Part shown: positions 1-6,164 of the stretch, piece after piece
Layout: the number at the start of each line of letters is the position of its first letter
Position numbering within the stretch: the stretch's first letter is position 1
Assembly (NCBI RefSeq): GCF_900090265.1
Contig: NZ_LT607752.1
Span: 3,968,001 to 4,032,000, forward strand
Source: Micromonospora rifamycinica
Lineage (GTDB): Bacteria; Actinomycetota; Actinomycetes; Mycobacteriales; Micromonosporaceae
DNA: 64,000 nt
Direction of reading: 5' to 3'
Notes under the pieces: model-generated
Told to the model about the DNA's origin: nothing
Database searches by the model: none
What the model saw: the letters and a program-made list of their open reading frames with translations, nothing else
Translations under genes and position numbers: made by a program

Positions 1-477
1 TGGCGGGTCAACCGGAAGGGCCAGTTCAACACGCCCTACGGCGCCTACGACCGCCCCTACTACAACCGGCAGACGCTCCTCGAAGCCGCCAGGATCCTCC
101 ACGGTAAGGACATCCGGGTCGCCGACTTCGAGGAACAGCTCGACGAGGCCGCCGCAGGCGACTGGGTGTACCTCGACCCGCCGTACGCGCCGCTCGGCGG
201 TTGGGCGGACTTCCAGCGCTACACCCCCGGGCAGTTCGGCGAGGACGACCACATCCGGCTCTGCGCGGCGATGAAACGGGCGAGCGGACGCGGCGTCCTG
301 GTGACCCTGAGCAACAGCGACACCCCGTTCGTACAGCGACTGTTCGCCGACGACTTCCAGGTGGCCAGGATGGCGACCCGTCGGGACATCAACCTCCAGT
401 CGACCAAGCGGGGCAGCTGGGACCTGGTAGTCACGAACTACGAGCTGCCCGACGCAGCGCGGCAGCTCGCCGGCTGA
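1..477 (+). CDS. DNA adenine methylase (Dam/D12 class), 5'-truncated by the window edge
   Basis: The frame is already open at base 1 and has no start inside the window, so about 158 C-terminal codons are visible of a protein that is usually 270-300 residues. The fragment begins with WRVNRKGQFNTPYGAY, the asparagine/lysine/phenylalanine-rich stretch found in the target-recognition part of D12-class N6-adenine methyltransferases. The catalytic DPPY motif is at fragment residues 59-62 (YLDPPYAPL) and a VLVTLSNSD strand follows about 40 residues later. By family, it should transfer methyl from S-adenosylmethionine to adenine N6 in double-stranded DNA. No restriction endonuclease gene is visible beside it on the right; the left neighbour is outside the window. 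It ends in TGA, 78 bases before the first copy of a 29-bp repeat. Confidence 0.85.
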   Translation, partial: WRVNRKGQFNTPYGAYDRPYYNRQTLLEAARILHGKDIRVADFEEQLDEAAAGDWVYLDPPYAPLGGWADFQRYTPGQFGEDDHIRLCAAMKRASGRGVLVTLSNSDTPFVQRLFADDFQVARMATRRDINLQSTKRGSWDLVVTNYELPDAARQLAG

Positions 478-554
478 CGACCGGGGTGAACCGCTCTGGC
501 GGGGGCGGCGGCTCGGAGTGGACGCTGCTGTGGCATCGGACAGGCGATCCGACC

Positions 555-596
555 CGGAGCGCTCCCACCGGAAAGGGACGACCTCCGTCCGGGGGG
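555..596 (+). repeat. 29-bp direct repeat, copy 1, with GGAGCGCTCC palindrome
   Basis: Bases 555-583 are identical to 3887-3915, and the similarity continues through a CCGTC block and a G6A run. The repeat opens with the perfect 10-bp palindrome GGAGCGCTCC. Together with the next bases CA it matches 12 of 14 positions of TGGGAGCGCTCCCA, the operator of CebR/CelR-type LacI regulators in actinomycetes (family knowledge). In copy 2 the repeat runs into a strong hairpin. In copy 1 the right hairpin arm is degraded. Confidence 0.75.
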
Positions 597-631
597 AAAG
601 TGACCTGACGTGGCAGCGAGGGCGATCAGGT

Positions 632-699
632 GCCGTACCGCGTGGTCAGACGTACCGGTCGTGCGTCGAGCACGATCGAGTCTGACCACGCCGTACGGC
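632..699. repeat. Long imperfect inverted repeat (cruciform/hairpin)
   Basis: Two 20-base arms, 632-651 and 680-699, pair with a single mismatch. The 28-base loop contains a further 6-bp stem (TCGTGC with GCACGA). The structure lies about 120 bases upstream of the toxin-antitoxin operon and about 155 bases downstream of the methylase stop. It could be a bidirectional terminator, an attenuator for the antitoxin operon or a miniature-element remnant; no T-run follows on either side. Confidence 0.7.
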
Positions 700-818
700 G
701 TTCGCTGACTCTCGTCAACCGGCTGCGCGCCGGAACCGGCCGGACCGACGACGTGCGCCGTCTCGACGCCGGAGGTGCGAGAATAGACGACGATTCGAGA
801 CGCGGGAGGTGAGCTGTG

Positions 819-1016
819 ATGTCGAGTAGCGCTGAGCAGATGCCCGAGTGGCCGACCGCCGAGCACGTACCGGCCGAGGAGCTGGCGCGTCGTCAGGGCA
901 TCCGGCCAGTCACCTCCGTCGACGACCTGGCCCGGCCGGACCTGTTCGAGTCGGACGAGGAACTGGATGACTTCCTCGCCGACCTGTACGCCTCCCGGCG
1001 GGCCGGCGCCGCGTGA
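819..1016 (+). CDS. VapB-like antitoxin
   Basis: This 65-residue acidic protein ends in a segment rich in Asp/Glu (ESDEELDDFLADLYASRRA). Such a tail is typical of antitoxins that wrap around a PIN-domain toxin. No DNA-binding fold is obvious by eye in the short N-terminal half. ATG at 819 is preferred because GGGAGG at 804-809 gives a 9-base spacer; an in-frame GTG at 816 is also possible. Its stop overlaps the GTG start of the next gene (GTGA), so the pair is translationally coupled in the antitoxin-first order usual for type II modules. The antitoxin call rests mainly on position and charge, since the sequence itself matches no family I can name. Confidence 0.65.
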   Translation: MSSSAEQMPEWPTAEHVPAEELARRQGIRPVTSVDDLARPDLFESDEELDDFLADLYASRRAGAA

Positions 1017-1417
1017 GCCTCGTCGTCCTGGACACCGACGTAGCGTCGGCGATCCTGCGGGGGCGGCTGCATGACCGTCTCCGTGCCCGTCTGACCGGTA
1101 AGACCCTCTGCATCACCTTCGTGACGCTCGGGGAGCTGACCAAGTGGACCGCGCTACGGAGCTGGGGGCCACGCAAGCTGGCTGATCTCGCGCAGTGGCG
1201 GTCCGGGGTCGTGCTGCTGCCCTTCGACGAGGCGGTGGGGACAACCTGGGGACGTCTTCAGGCGCGGGCGCAGCATCGCGGGCGACCACGGCCGACGAAT
1301 GACTCCTGGATCGCGGCGTGCTGCCTGGTCGACCGGCTGCCGCTGGCGACGTTCAACGGCAAGGACTACGCCGACTTCGCCGAGTACGACGGCCTTCGCC
1401 TCTTCGACGTCTCCTAG
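1013..1417 (+). CDS. PIN-domain ribonuclease toxin (VapC family)
   Basis: The 134-residue protein has the PIN-domain layout. The first acidic residue is in the N-terminal strand LDTDVAS (Asp7), followed by Glu41 in TLGELTKW, Asp97 in TNDSWIAA and Asp118 in FNGKDYADF. These acids coordinate Mg2+ for RNA cleavage in VapC toxins, and the length is typical of the family. Translation starts at GTG 1013, overlapping the antitoxin stop. A hairpin just downstream probably ends the operon. By family function it is a growth-inhibiting RNase held inactive by the upstream antitoxin. The cellular target cannot be read from sequence. Confidence 0.88.
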   Translation: MSLVVLDTDVASAILRGRLHDRLRARLTGKTLCITFVTLGELTKWTALRSWGPRKLADLAQWRSGVVLLPFDEAVGTTWGRLQARAQHRGRPRPTNDSWIAACCLVDRLPLATFNGKDYADFAEYDGLRLFDVS

Positions 1418-1432
1418 ATTTCGGCAACGCTT

Positions 1433-1460
1433 CCGGCCCCTTGGTCCGGGGGCCGGCTTT
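1433..1460 (+). terminator. Hairpin terminator after vapBC-like pair
   Basis: CCGGCCCC at 1433-1440 pairs with GGGGCCGG at 1449-1456, followed by CTTT. It begins 16 bases after the toxin stop. The next gene converges from the other strand and ends at 1586. Confidence 0.6.
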
Positions 1461-1585
1461 GCGTGGCATCGGCATTCTGCGGGCTTGGTCCCTGTACCCG
1501 GTGGCAAGCTGCGAAGCGGCGCGGCAGCCGATCGCCCCAACCCTGGCGGCTGGTTGGCGGGCGCTGGGCCAGTAGCTCGGTTCCT

Positions 1586-2248
1586 CTACACGAGTCGGCT
1601 CGTATACCCGGCGTCGACCAGGCGGCTGTAGGCGGCGCGGACGTCGTCGGGGACGTGCTGGGGGATCGCGAAGCCGAGTTCGGCATACTTGTCGATGCGT
1701 TGGGTGTCCCCGACCAGCATGTCCATGACCTTCCTGGTGTCGCCGATGCTGGTCACGTAGTCGTCGAGTGAGAGCGGGTGAGACGCGCAGATCACGTCGA
1801 CCTCGGGCCAGAGCTGCTTGCAGGTGGCGTACGTGCGGCGCTGTTGGTACGGGCGGGACATCAGGATCACCGATCGGGCCTGGACCTGGTGGTCGGCGAG
1901 GAGCGCGCGGGTGTGCTCGATGTTCTGGCCGGTGTTCTTGGCCTCCGTGTCGATGAGGATCGCGTCGGCCGGCACGCCGTGGGCTATGGCGTACTCGCGG
2001 TAGTGGACGGCTTCGCCTCGGGGGAAGGTGCCGATGGTGGTCGGGGCGTTGGCACCGGTGAAAACCAGGCGCGGGTACATCCCTTGGTGGTAGAGGTCGG
2101 TGGCGATCTTGGCGACTCCGAGGTCGTGGCTGCCGAGTCCGATGCCCACGTCGACCGGCCGGATCTCGTGGTGCATGTGGTGGTAGTTCCACAGGCGTTC
2201 GACGTCCGCACGGTGTTCGGCGGGGATGGCCGGGGGGTTCGTGGGCAT
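1586..2248 (-). CDS. YdcF family protein (DUF218)
   Basis: This 220-residue soluble protein has the DUF218/YdcF pattern: a first strand VGIGLGSHD, a second conserved block with YPRLVFTGANAP, the acidic DTEAKNTGQNIEHTRALL motif, and SVILMSRPYQQRR. The family has a Rossmann-like fold; YdcF of E. coli binds S-adenosylmethionine, but no reaction is established. It has no membrane anchor, unlike the ElyC/SanA members of the same fold. It lies 12 bases downstream of the GntR regulator on the same strand, so the two are probably one transcription unit under the double operator upstream of the regulator. ATG at 2248 is the only sensible start. Confidence 0.8.
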   Translation of the reverse strand: MPTNPPAIPAEHRADVERLWNYHHMHHEIRPVDVGIGLGSHDLGVAKIATDLYHQGMYPRLVFTGANAPTTIGTFPRGEAVHYREYAIAHGVPADAILIDTEAKNTGQNIEHTRALLADHQVQARSVILMSRPYQQRRTYATCKQLWPEVDVICASHPLSLDDYVTSIGDTRKVMDMLVGDTQRIDKYAELGFAIPQHVPDDVRAAYSRLVDAGYTSRLV

Positions 2249-2260
2249 CAGTTCGGTCTC

Positions 2261-3025
2261 TCAGTCGGGGATCTTGAAGGTGTACGACCAGGTGAAGCGG
2301 GATGCGGCGTGCACCCCTCGGGCGAACTCGACAGGTCGGCCGTCGTGCGTGGACGTCGTGCGGTGCAGGACCATGACGGGTTCGCCGGCCGGGAGGTGGA
2401 GGAGCTGGGTCTCCTCGGTGGTGGGCATCCGGGCGCGCACAGTCTCGGTGATCACGTCCGGCTCCAGTCCCCGGCCGGCGAGGATGGCGAAGCCTCCTCC
2501 TCGTCCGGCTGGTCCGGGTGTCGGGTCGACCAGCGAGGTTCCTTCCACGTCTTCCGGCCGGTAGTAGCTGGTCAGGGTGTGGGTGGGCACGTCGGCTTCC
2601 TTGACCAGGCGGGCGCGTTCATAGACGGATGCTCCGGGCTTGAGCCCGAGTGCGTCGGCGGTTTCGGCGTCGGCCTTCGTCAGGCGTACCTCGTTGGTCT
2701 GGTCGCCTGGTGTCCAGGTGCGGCCGGTGGCCTCGCGGTCGGCGGCGAACGCGACGAGCCCTGACTTCCACTTGCTCTTGGCGTAGCGGTCGATGCCGAG
2801 CCGCTTCATCGCCACCCGTGGTCGGACGACGGTGCCGCGTCTGCGGACGGGAGTGACGAGTCCTTCGGCTTCGAGCAGTCGCACTGCCTGCCGGACGGTG
2901 TTGATGTTGACGCCGTGCTCGGCGGCGATCTCGTCCTGCTTCGGCAGGGTGCTGCCTTCGGTGTAGTCGCCGCATTGGATGGCATCCCGCAGGAGCGTCG
3001 CCAGATCCCGGTACCCGATGCCCAC
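2261..3025 (-). CDS. GntR family transcriptional regulator (HutC/UTRA subfamily)
   Basis: The 254-residue protein starts with a winged-helix domain (residues about 5-75) showing the GntR signature: LRDAIQCGDYTEGSTLPKQ, then DEIAAEHGVNINTVRQAVRLLE and GLVTPVRRRGTVV. The C-terminal half (about 95-254) is a UTRA ligand-binding domain, with GASVYERARLV, PEDVEGTSLV and the terminal RPVEFARGVHAASRFTWSYTF. Such regulators dimerise on palindromes and release DNA on binding a small metabolite. Two copies of an almost perfect palindrome lie 68 and 110 bases upstream of its start, so autoregulation and control of the divergent small genes are likely. The regulator sits in a block whose content (small proteins, toxin-antitoxin, methylase) resembles integrative elements, where GntR/KorSA-type repressors are common; this last link is inference. 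Confidence 0.9.
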   Translation of the reverse strand: MGIGYRDLATLLRDAIQCGDYTEGSTLPKQDEIAAEHGVNINTVRQAVRLLEAEGLVTPVRRRGTVVRPRVAMKRLGIDRYAKSKWKSGLVAFAADREATGRTWTPGDQTNEVRLTKADAETADALGLKPGASVYERARLVKEADVPTHTLTSYYRPEDVEGTSLVDPTPGPAGRGGGFAILAGRGLEPDVITETVRARMPTTEETQLLHLPAGEPVMVLHRTTSTHDGRPVEFARGVHAASRFTWSYTFKIPD

Positions 3026-3092
3026 TCACTCCTCCTGGCCGTGCGCTGGTCGAGTTGTCTCTACCAGCACAGTGTGCCTCACCGACGAGCAT

Positions 3093-3148
3093 TAGAGCTA
3101 GTTCTATTGACATGAGTTCGACGATCGGGTCACATAGAGCTAGTTCTA
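3093..3148. promoter_or_regulatory. Two identical operators, probably for the GntR regulator
   Basis: TAGAGCTAGTTCTA occurs at 3093-3106 and again at 3135-3148. Each copy is a 14-bp palindrome with one mismatched pair (12 of 14 bases symmetric). Start-to-start spacing is 42 bp, about four helical turns, so two dimers would bind the same face of DNA. They lie between the GntR gene (start 3025, minus) and the divergent small genes (from 3277, plus). Confidence 0.8.
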
Positions 3149-3276
3149 ATATCGGCTCGGCGGGAGACATGATGCGCAATGCGATGAGGACTTCCAGCTT
3201 GTCCGGATCATCAGCAGCGCACCGAGGCTGGCCCGGGGTGGGTGCTGGTGTGGGGCGGCAACCCGAACGCCGTCCC

Positions 3277-3627
3277 GTGAACGGCCCGCCCACTCCGGTG
3301 CCCCGCACCCCGTCACCGCATCGGCCGGGCGTGCCCGCACCGGGTGACCTGGTGCTGATCGACCACCGGACATCGGTGCAGTTCGCCGGCGAGCGGGCGT
3401 TGTGGCTGCGGGTGACGTCGGTGGACGACAGGCCGACGTACGACGGGTGGGTGTGGCTCACCGGCTACTCGATCAACCAGGCCACCGGTGAAGCAATGGC
3501 ACGACGCGAAGTGTTCGTGCGGATCGCCGGCCTGCGCCTGCAGCCACGGAAGACGGGGAGCACGACGACAGCGGGCACGCCGCCGCGCAGGAACGCGGGG
3601 CCGGCCAGGAGGGGACGCGGTGTTTGA
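3277..3627 (+). CDS. Small hypothetical protein, paralogue of the next gene
   Basis: This is a 116-residue protein of unknown function. After a proline-rich N-terminus (to about residue 22) comes a beta-rich core: GDLVLIDHRTSVQF, ALWLRVTSV, then WVWLTGYSIN and REVFVRIAGL. The C-terminal 25 residues are basic and low in complexity. The core resembles the core of the following gene (LWVTGVRLV then WVWIEGIRL then AQILVRANTF), so the two look like diverged duplicates. GTG at 3277 is chosen because the frame upstream has abnormal serine/arginine-rich composition and covers the operator region. The gene overlaps the next by 8 bases and diverges from the GntR regulator that probably controls it. Confidence 0.55.
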   Translation: MNGPPTPVPRTPSPHRPGVPAPGDLVLIDHRTSVQFAGERALWLRVTSVDDRPTYDGWVWLTGYSINQATGEAMARREVFVRIAGLRLQPRKTGSTTTAGTPPRRNAGPARRGRGV

Positions 3628-3865
3628 CATTCGGGTACGGCTCGGCACGGTGTTGGAGATCAGCGCGGCCGAGCGGCTGATGCCGTCGGAGGGGCCGATC
3701 ACGTTGTGGGTGACCGGGGTACGGCTGGTGGCCCACCGTCCACCGGACGACGAGTGGGTCTGGATCGAGGGAATCAGACTCGGCCGGTCCGGCCGGCGCG
3801 GCCGGCAGGCGCAGATCCTGGTCCGCGCGAACACGTTCTCGGCCCGGGAGCAGACCGCCGCCTGA
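3620..3865 (+). CDS. Small hypothetical protein, paralogue of the preceding gene
   Basis: The 81-residue beta-rich protein starts FDIRVRLGTVLEIS and carries the LWVTGVRLV ... DEWVWIEGIRL ... AQILVRANTF pattern shared with its upstream neighbour. A strong Shine-Dalgarno sequence AGGAGGGG at 3607-3614 lies 5 bases before GTG 3620, and translation overlaps the end of the previous gene (GTGTTTGA). No enzyme motif, signal peptide or membrane segment is visible. The pair could be a small heteromeric complex or a regulator-controlled accessory protein; I cannot assign a function. Confidence 0.6.
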   Translation: MFDIRVRLGTVLEISAAERLMPSEGPITLWVTGVRLVAHRPPDDEWVWIEGIRLGRSGRRGRQAQILVRANTFSAREQTAA

Positions 3866-3886
3866 CATATCGACCGGAACCTGCGT

Positions 3887-3927
3887 CGGAGCGCTCCCAC
3901 CGGAAAGGGACGACCCCCGTCGGGGGG
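3887..3927 (+). repeat. 29-bp direct repeat, copy 2
   Basis: Bases 3887-3915 are identical to 555-583, including the GGAGCGCTCC palindrome, and the match continues to the G6A run with one indel and one substitution. Copies 1 and 2 enclose 3.3 kb containing the toxin-antitoxin pair, YdcF, GntR and the two small proteins. Confidence 0.75.
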
Positions 3928-4005
3928 AGACGGGGGTCGTCGGGAGGTTCGGCTCCGGGGGGGTTGAGCCGAACCGGCCCGGCGGTCACGGGGGGTGCGA
4001 CCGCC
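3910..4005 (+). terminator. Array of three hairpins; the first is a strong terminator
   Basis: Hairpin 1 has a 12-bp stem, ACGACCCCCGTC (3910-3921) with GACGGGGGTCGT (3929-3940). Hairpin 2 pairs GGTTCGGCTC (3946-3955) with GAGCCGAACC (3966-3975). Hairpin 3 pairs GGCGGTC (3981-3987) with GACCGCC (3999-4005). Only about 5 bases separate successive hairpins. The first follows the small-gene pair by 44 bases and is the likely terminator. Three in a row is more than termination needs. Confidence 0.7.
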
Positions 4006-4233
4006 GAGGGTCTGTCAGCTTTCCGGGACGTGAATAGTCGTCGTGCGGACAAGTCTGCCCGAGCGGAGTGTTCACGTCGAGTGTTCTCGACCCCACTCCG
4101 TGCGAAATTGTGACCGCAGCGTGTGACCGCGCTCACGTTGAGCATTGGTGGTGGAGGTGCTCCCGCAGGTCGGGTGGGGTGTTGACCCCGGGGCACCCGC
4201 CGACCCTAGACCATCGGGCTAGACTTGCGCGCC

Positions 4234-5037
4234 GTGGGCCGAAGTGCCGCTTTTTTCGATCTGGACAAGACCGTCATCGCCAAGTCGAGCGCCTTGGCGT
4301 TCGGTCGGCCGTTCTACCGGGACGGGCTGATCACCCGACGGGATGTCGTGAAGTCGGCGTACGCGCAGCTGATGTTCCGGCTGGGCGGCACCGACGAGCA
4401 GACCATGGCCAGGACCAGGGACTATCTCGCCGCCCTCTGCAAGGGCTGGCAGGTGGAACAGGTCCGCCAGATCGTCGCGGAGACGCTCCACGAGCTGATC
4501 AACCCCTACGTGTACGCCGAGGCCGCCGTGCTGATCGAGGAGCACCAGGCAGCCGGGCGGGACGTCGTGCTGGTCTCCGCCTCGGGTGAGGAGATGGTCC
4601 GCCCGATCGGCGTGCTGCTCGGGGTGACCGACGTGATCGCCACCCGGATGAGCGTCCAGGACGGCCGGTACAGCGGCGAGGTGGAGTTCTACGCGGCCGG
4701 CCCGAGCAAGGTCGAGGCGGTCAACGAGCTGGCCGCCGCCCGGGGCTACGACCTGGCCGACTCGTACGCCTACTCCGACTCGTACAGTGACCGGCCGTTG
4801 CTGGAGTGCGTGGGTCACCCGAGCGTGGTCAACCCGGACCGGGCGCTGCGCCGGCTGGCGGTGGAGAACTCCTGGCCGGTGCTGGAGTTCCGGCACCCGA
4901 TCCCGCTGGGCCGGCGGCTGCGGGAGCGCCCGGCGGTCCCGGTGGCCGCCGCCGCGCTCGGCGTCGGGGTCGGAGTGGCGATCGGCATCGCCTGGTACGG
5001 CCGGCACCGCCGGACCCGCGCCACCCAGGTCGCCTGA
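4234..5037 (+). CDS. HAD-superfamily (subclass IB) phosphatase with C-terminal membrane anchor
   Basis: The 267-residue protein has all HAD motifs: motif I FFDLDKTV (nucleophile Asp9, Asp11), motif II VVLVSAS, the motif III lysine in GPSKVEAV and motif IV with the paired acids in YSDSYSDRPLLE. It therefore belongs with the phosphoserine-phosphatase-like HAD-IB group common in actinobacteria; the natural substrate is unknown. Near the C-terminus an alanine/glycine/valine-rich helix (about residues 236-257, VAAAALGVGVGVAIGIAWYG) followed by Arg-rich residues suggests a tail anchor, with the catalytic domain in the cytoplasm. GTG 4234 is preferred over the upstream TTG 4225 because a -10 element at 4220-4225 would make the message leaderless. 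The 3' end and stop are part of an imperfect tandem repeat. Confidence 0.85.
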   Translation: MGRSAAFFDLDKTVIAKSSALAFGRPFYRDGLITRRDVVKSAYAQLMFRLGGTDEQTMARTRDYLAALCKGWQVEQVRQIVAETLHELINPYVYAEAAVLIEEHQAAGRDVVLVSASGEEMVRPIGVLLGVTDVIATRMSVQDGRYSGEVEFYAAGPSKVEAVNELAAARGYDLADSYAYSDSYSDRPLLECVGHPSVVNPDRALRRLAVENSWPVLEFRHPIPLGRRLRERPAVPVAAAALGVGVGVAIGIAWYGRHRRTRATQVA

Positions 5038-5151
5038 CCCACCAGCACCACCCAGGTCACCGACCGGCCCGCACCACGCAGGTCGCCTGACCCACCCGCG
5101 CCACGCAGGGACTCTGACCGGCCCGCCCACGCACGTCGCCCGACCAACCCG
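5018..5151 (+). repeat. Imperfect tandem repeat, about 27 bp x 5, starting inside the HAD gene 3' end
   Basis: Units related to CGCCACGCAGGTCGCCTGAC recur at 5018, 5046, 5072, 5099 and 5126. The first unit contains the last codons and the stop of the HAD gene; later units are decayed copies lying downstream of it. The pattern suggests repeated duplication of the gene end. Confidence 0.65.
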
Positions 5152-5205
5152 CCGGCCCGGCCAACCACGTCACCTACCAGGTCACGGTTCCGACCCAACC
5201 CGAGA

Positions 5206-5257
5206 TTGAGCGATTGCTCAAACACGCCTATGCTCGATTTTGAGCACCCGCTCAAAA
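5206..5257. promoter_or_regulatory. Double TetR-type operator
   Basis: TTGAGC-GATT-GCTCAA at 5206-5221 and TTTTGAGC-ACCC-GCTCAAAA at 5238-5257 are two perfect palindromes with 4-base centres. They share the half-site TTGAGC, with 34 bp between corresponding bases. The second ends 13 bases before the ATG of the membrane-protein gene, and AGGAGG lies between. The operon ends with a TetR gene, so autoregulation is the simple reading. Confidence 0.82.
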
Positions 5258-5270
5258 CCAGGAGGCAGGC

Positions 5271-6164
5271 ATGACCGAGCCGGACCGACCGCCCCGCCAG
5301 ACCGCCGCGAACTGGATTCTCGCCGGCCTGATCGCCGCCTTCGGGCTGGTGGTCTTCGTCGTCACCGTGCGCGACGGGCGCGCCGACAGCGCCCTGCTCT
5401 TCGTGGCACTCCCGACGACCCTCGCCGCCGCTCTCGCCCTGCTGCCCGGCCGCACCGCGCACGGCCGGGTCTTCGTGGTCACCACGATCGCCCTGCTGCT
5501 GTCGGCGGTCGCGCTGCACGAGGGGGCGATCTGCGTCATCCTCGCCGCCCCGCTCGTCTACGCGGTCTCCCACGGGACCACCGCCCTGATCCGCGCGCTG
5601 CGCGACACCTCCCGCTCGTACGCCGTCCTCGCGGTGCCGCTGCTGCTCCTGCCAGGGCTGGAGGGCAGCGGACTGGCCCCCCGGCTCGCCCCCGACCAGT
5701 CCGTCGAGGTGGTACGGGTGGTGGCCCTGCCGGCCGACCAGGTGACCGCCCGGCTCGCCGCCGGTCCCCGCCCCACACCGGTCCGCTCGGTGCCGCTGCG
5801 GCTGCTCGGCGTACCCACCCCCGGCCAGGTGAGCGGGGACGGGCTCGACCCGGGTGACCGGTGGATGTTCGGCTACCACGGCAGCGCGCACGGCCCCGGT
5901 GGGCACCTGCTCGCCGAGGTGGAGACGGCGGACGCGGGGCGGATCGGCTTCCGGTTCGTCGAGGACAGCTCGATCACCGCCCGCTGGTTCAGGTGGCGGC
6001 ACGCCGAGCTGAGCTGGCGGGCCGTCGACGAGCGGCACACCGAGGTGCGGATCCGGGTGGACTACACCCGGGGACTCGACCCCTCCTGGTACTTCGGGCC
6101 GATCCAGCAGGTGCTGCTCGGCGCGGGGACGGGACACCTGCTGGACATGATGACGCTGCGATGA
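5271..6164 (+). CDS. Membrane protein with soluble C-terminal domain (TetR-controlled operon)
   Basis: In this 297-residue protein the first 125 residues contain about four hydrophobic helices (WILAGLIAAFGLVVFVV; LLFVALPTTLAAALALLP; VVTTIALLLSAVAL; ICVILAAPLVYAV). The last 160 residues form a soluble alpha/beta region ending HTEVRIRVDYTRGLDPSWYFGP. The order of strands and helix there is reminiscent of SRPBCC/START-like ligand-binding domains, but I cannot confirm it. The start at 5271 has AGGAGG at 5260-5265. It is the first gene of a three-gene operon, overlapping the next gene by ATGA at 6161-6164, and is preceded by two palindromic operators. Function unknown; a membrane lipid or hydrophobic-ligand role would fit the operon. 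Confidence 0.6.
   Translation: MTEPDRPPRQTAANWILAGLIAAFGLVVFVVTVRDGRADSALLFVALPTTLAAALALLPGRTAHGRVFVVTTIALLLSAVALHEGAICVILAAPLVYAVSHGTTALIRALRDTSRSYAVLAVPLLLLPGLEGSGLAPRLAPDQSVEVVRVVALPADQVTARLAAGPRPTPVRSVPLRLLGVPTPGQVSGDGLDPGDRWMFGYHGSAHGPGGHLLAEVETADAGRIGFRFVEDSSITARWFRWRHAELSWRAVDERHTEVRIRVDYTRGLDPSWYFGPIQQVLLGAGTGHLLDMMTLR

Larger units (their letters stand above)
478..818. other. Intergenic region with repeat copy 1 and a long hairpin
   Basis: This 341-base gap between the methylase and the antitoxin has no convincing gene. It contains the first copy of a 29-bp direct repeat at 555-583 and a large inverted repeat at 632-699. The antitoxin Shine-Dalgarno sequence GGGAGG lies at 804-809. 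A 60-codon open frame at 630-812 is built almost entirely on the inverted repeat and has unnatural arginine-rich composition, so it is not annotated. Confidence 0.6.
3866..4233. other. Intergenic region: repeat copy 2, three hairpins, promoter of the HAD gene
   Basis: No gene is seen in these 368 bases. The left half holds the second copy of the 29-bp repeat (3887-3915) and three consecutive hairpins up to 4005. The right half is less GC-rich and should carry the promoter of the HAD gene: TAGACT at 4220-4225 is a good actinobacterial -10 element placed so that transcription would start at or next to the GTG at 4234, giving a leaderless message. Confidence 0.55.

Noticed and set aside
630..812. 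60-codon plus-strand open frame upstream of the antitoxin
   Set aside because: It is built on the inverted repeat, Arg-rich, without a ribosome site, and ends just before the antitoxin; the frame is explained by GC content.
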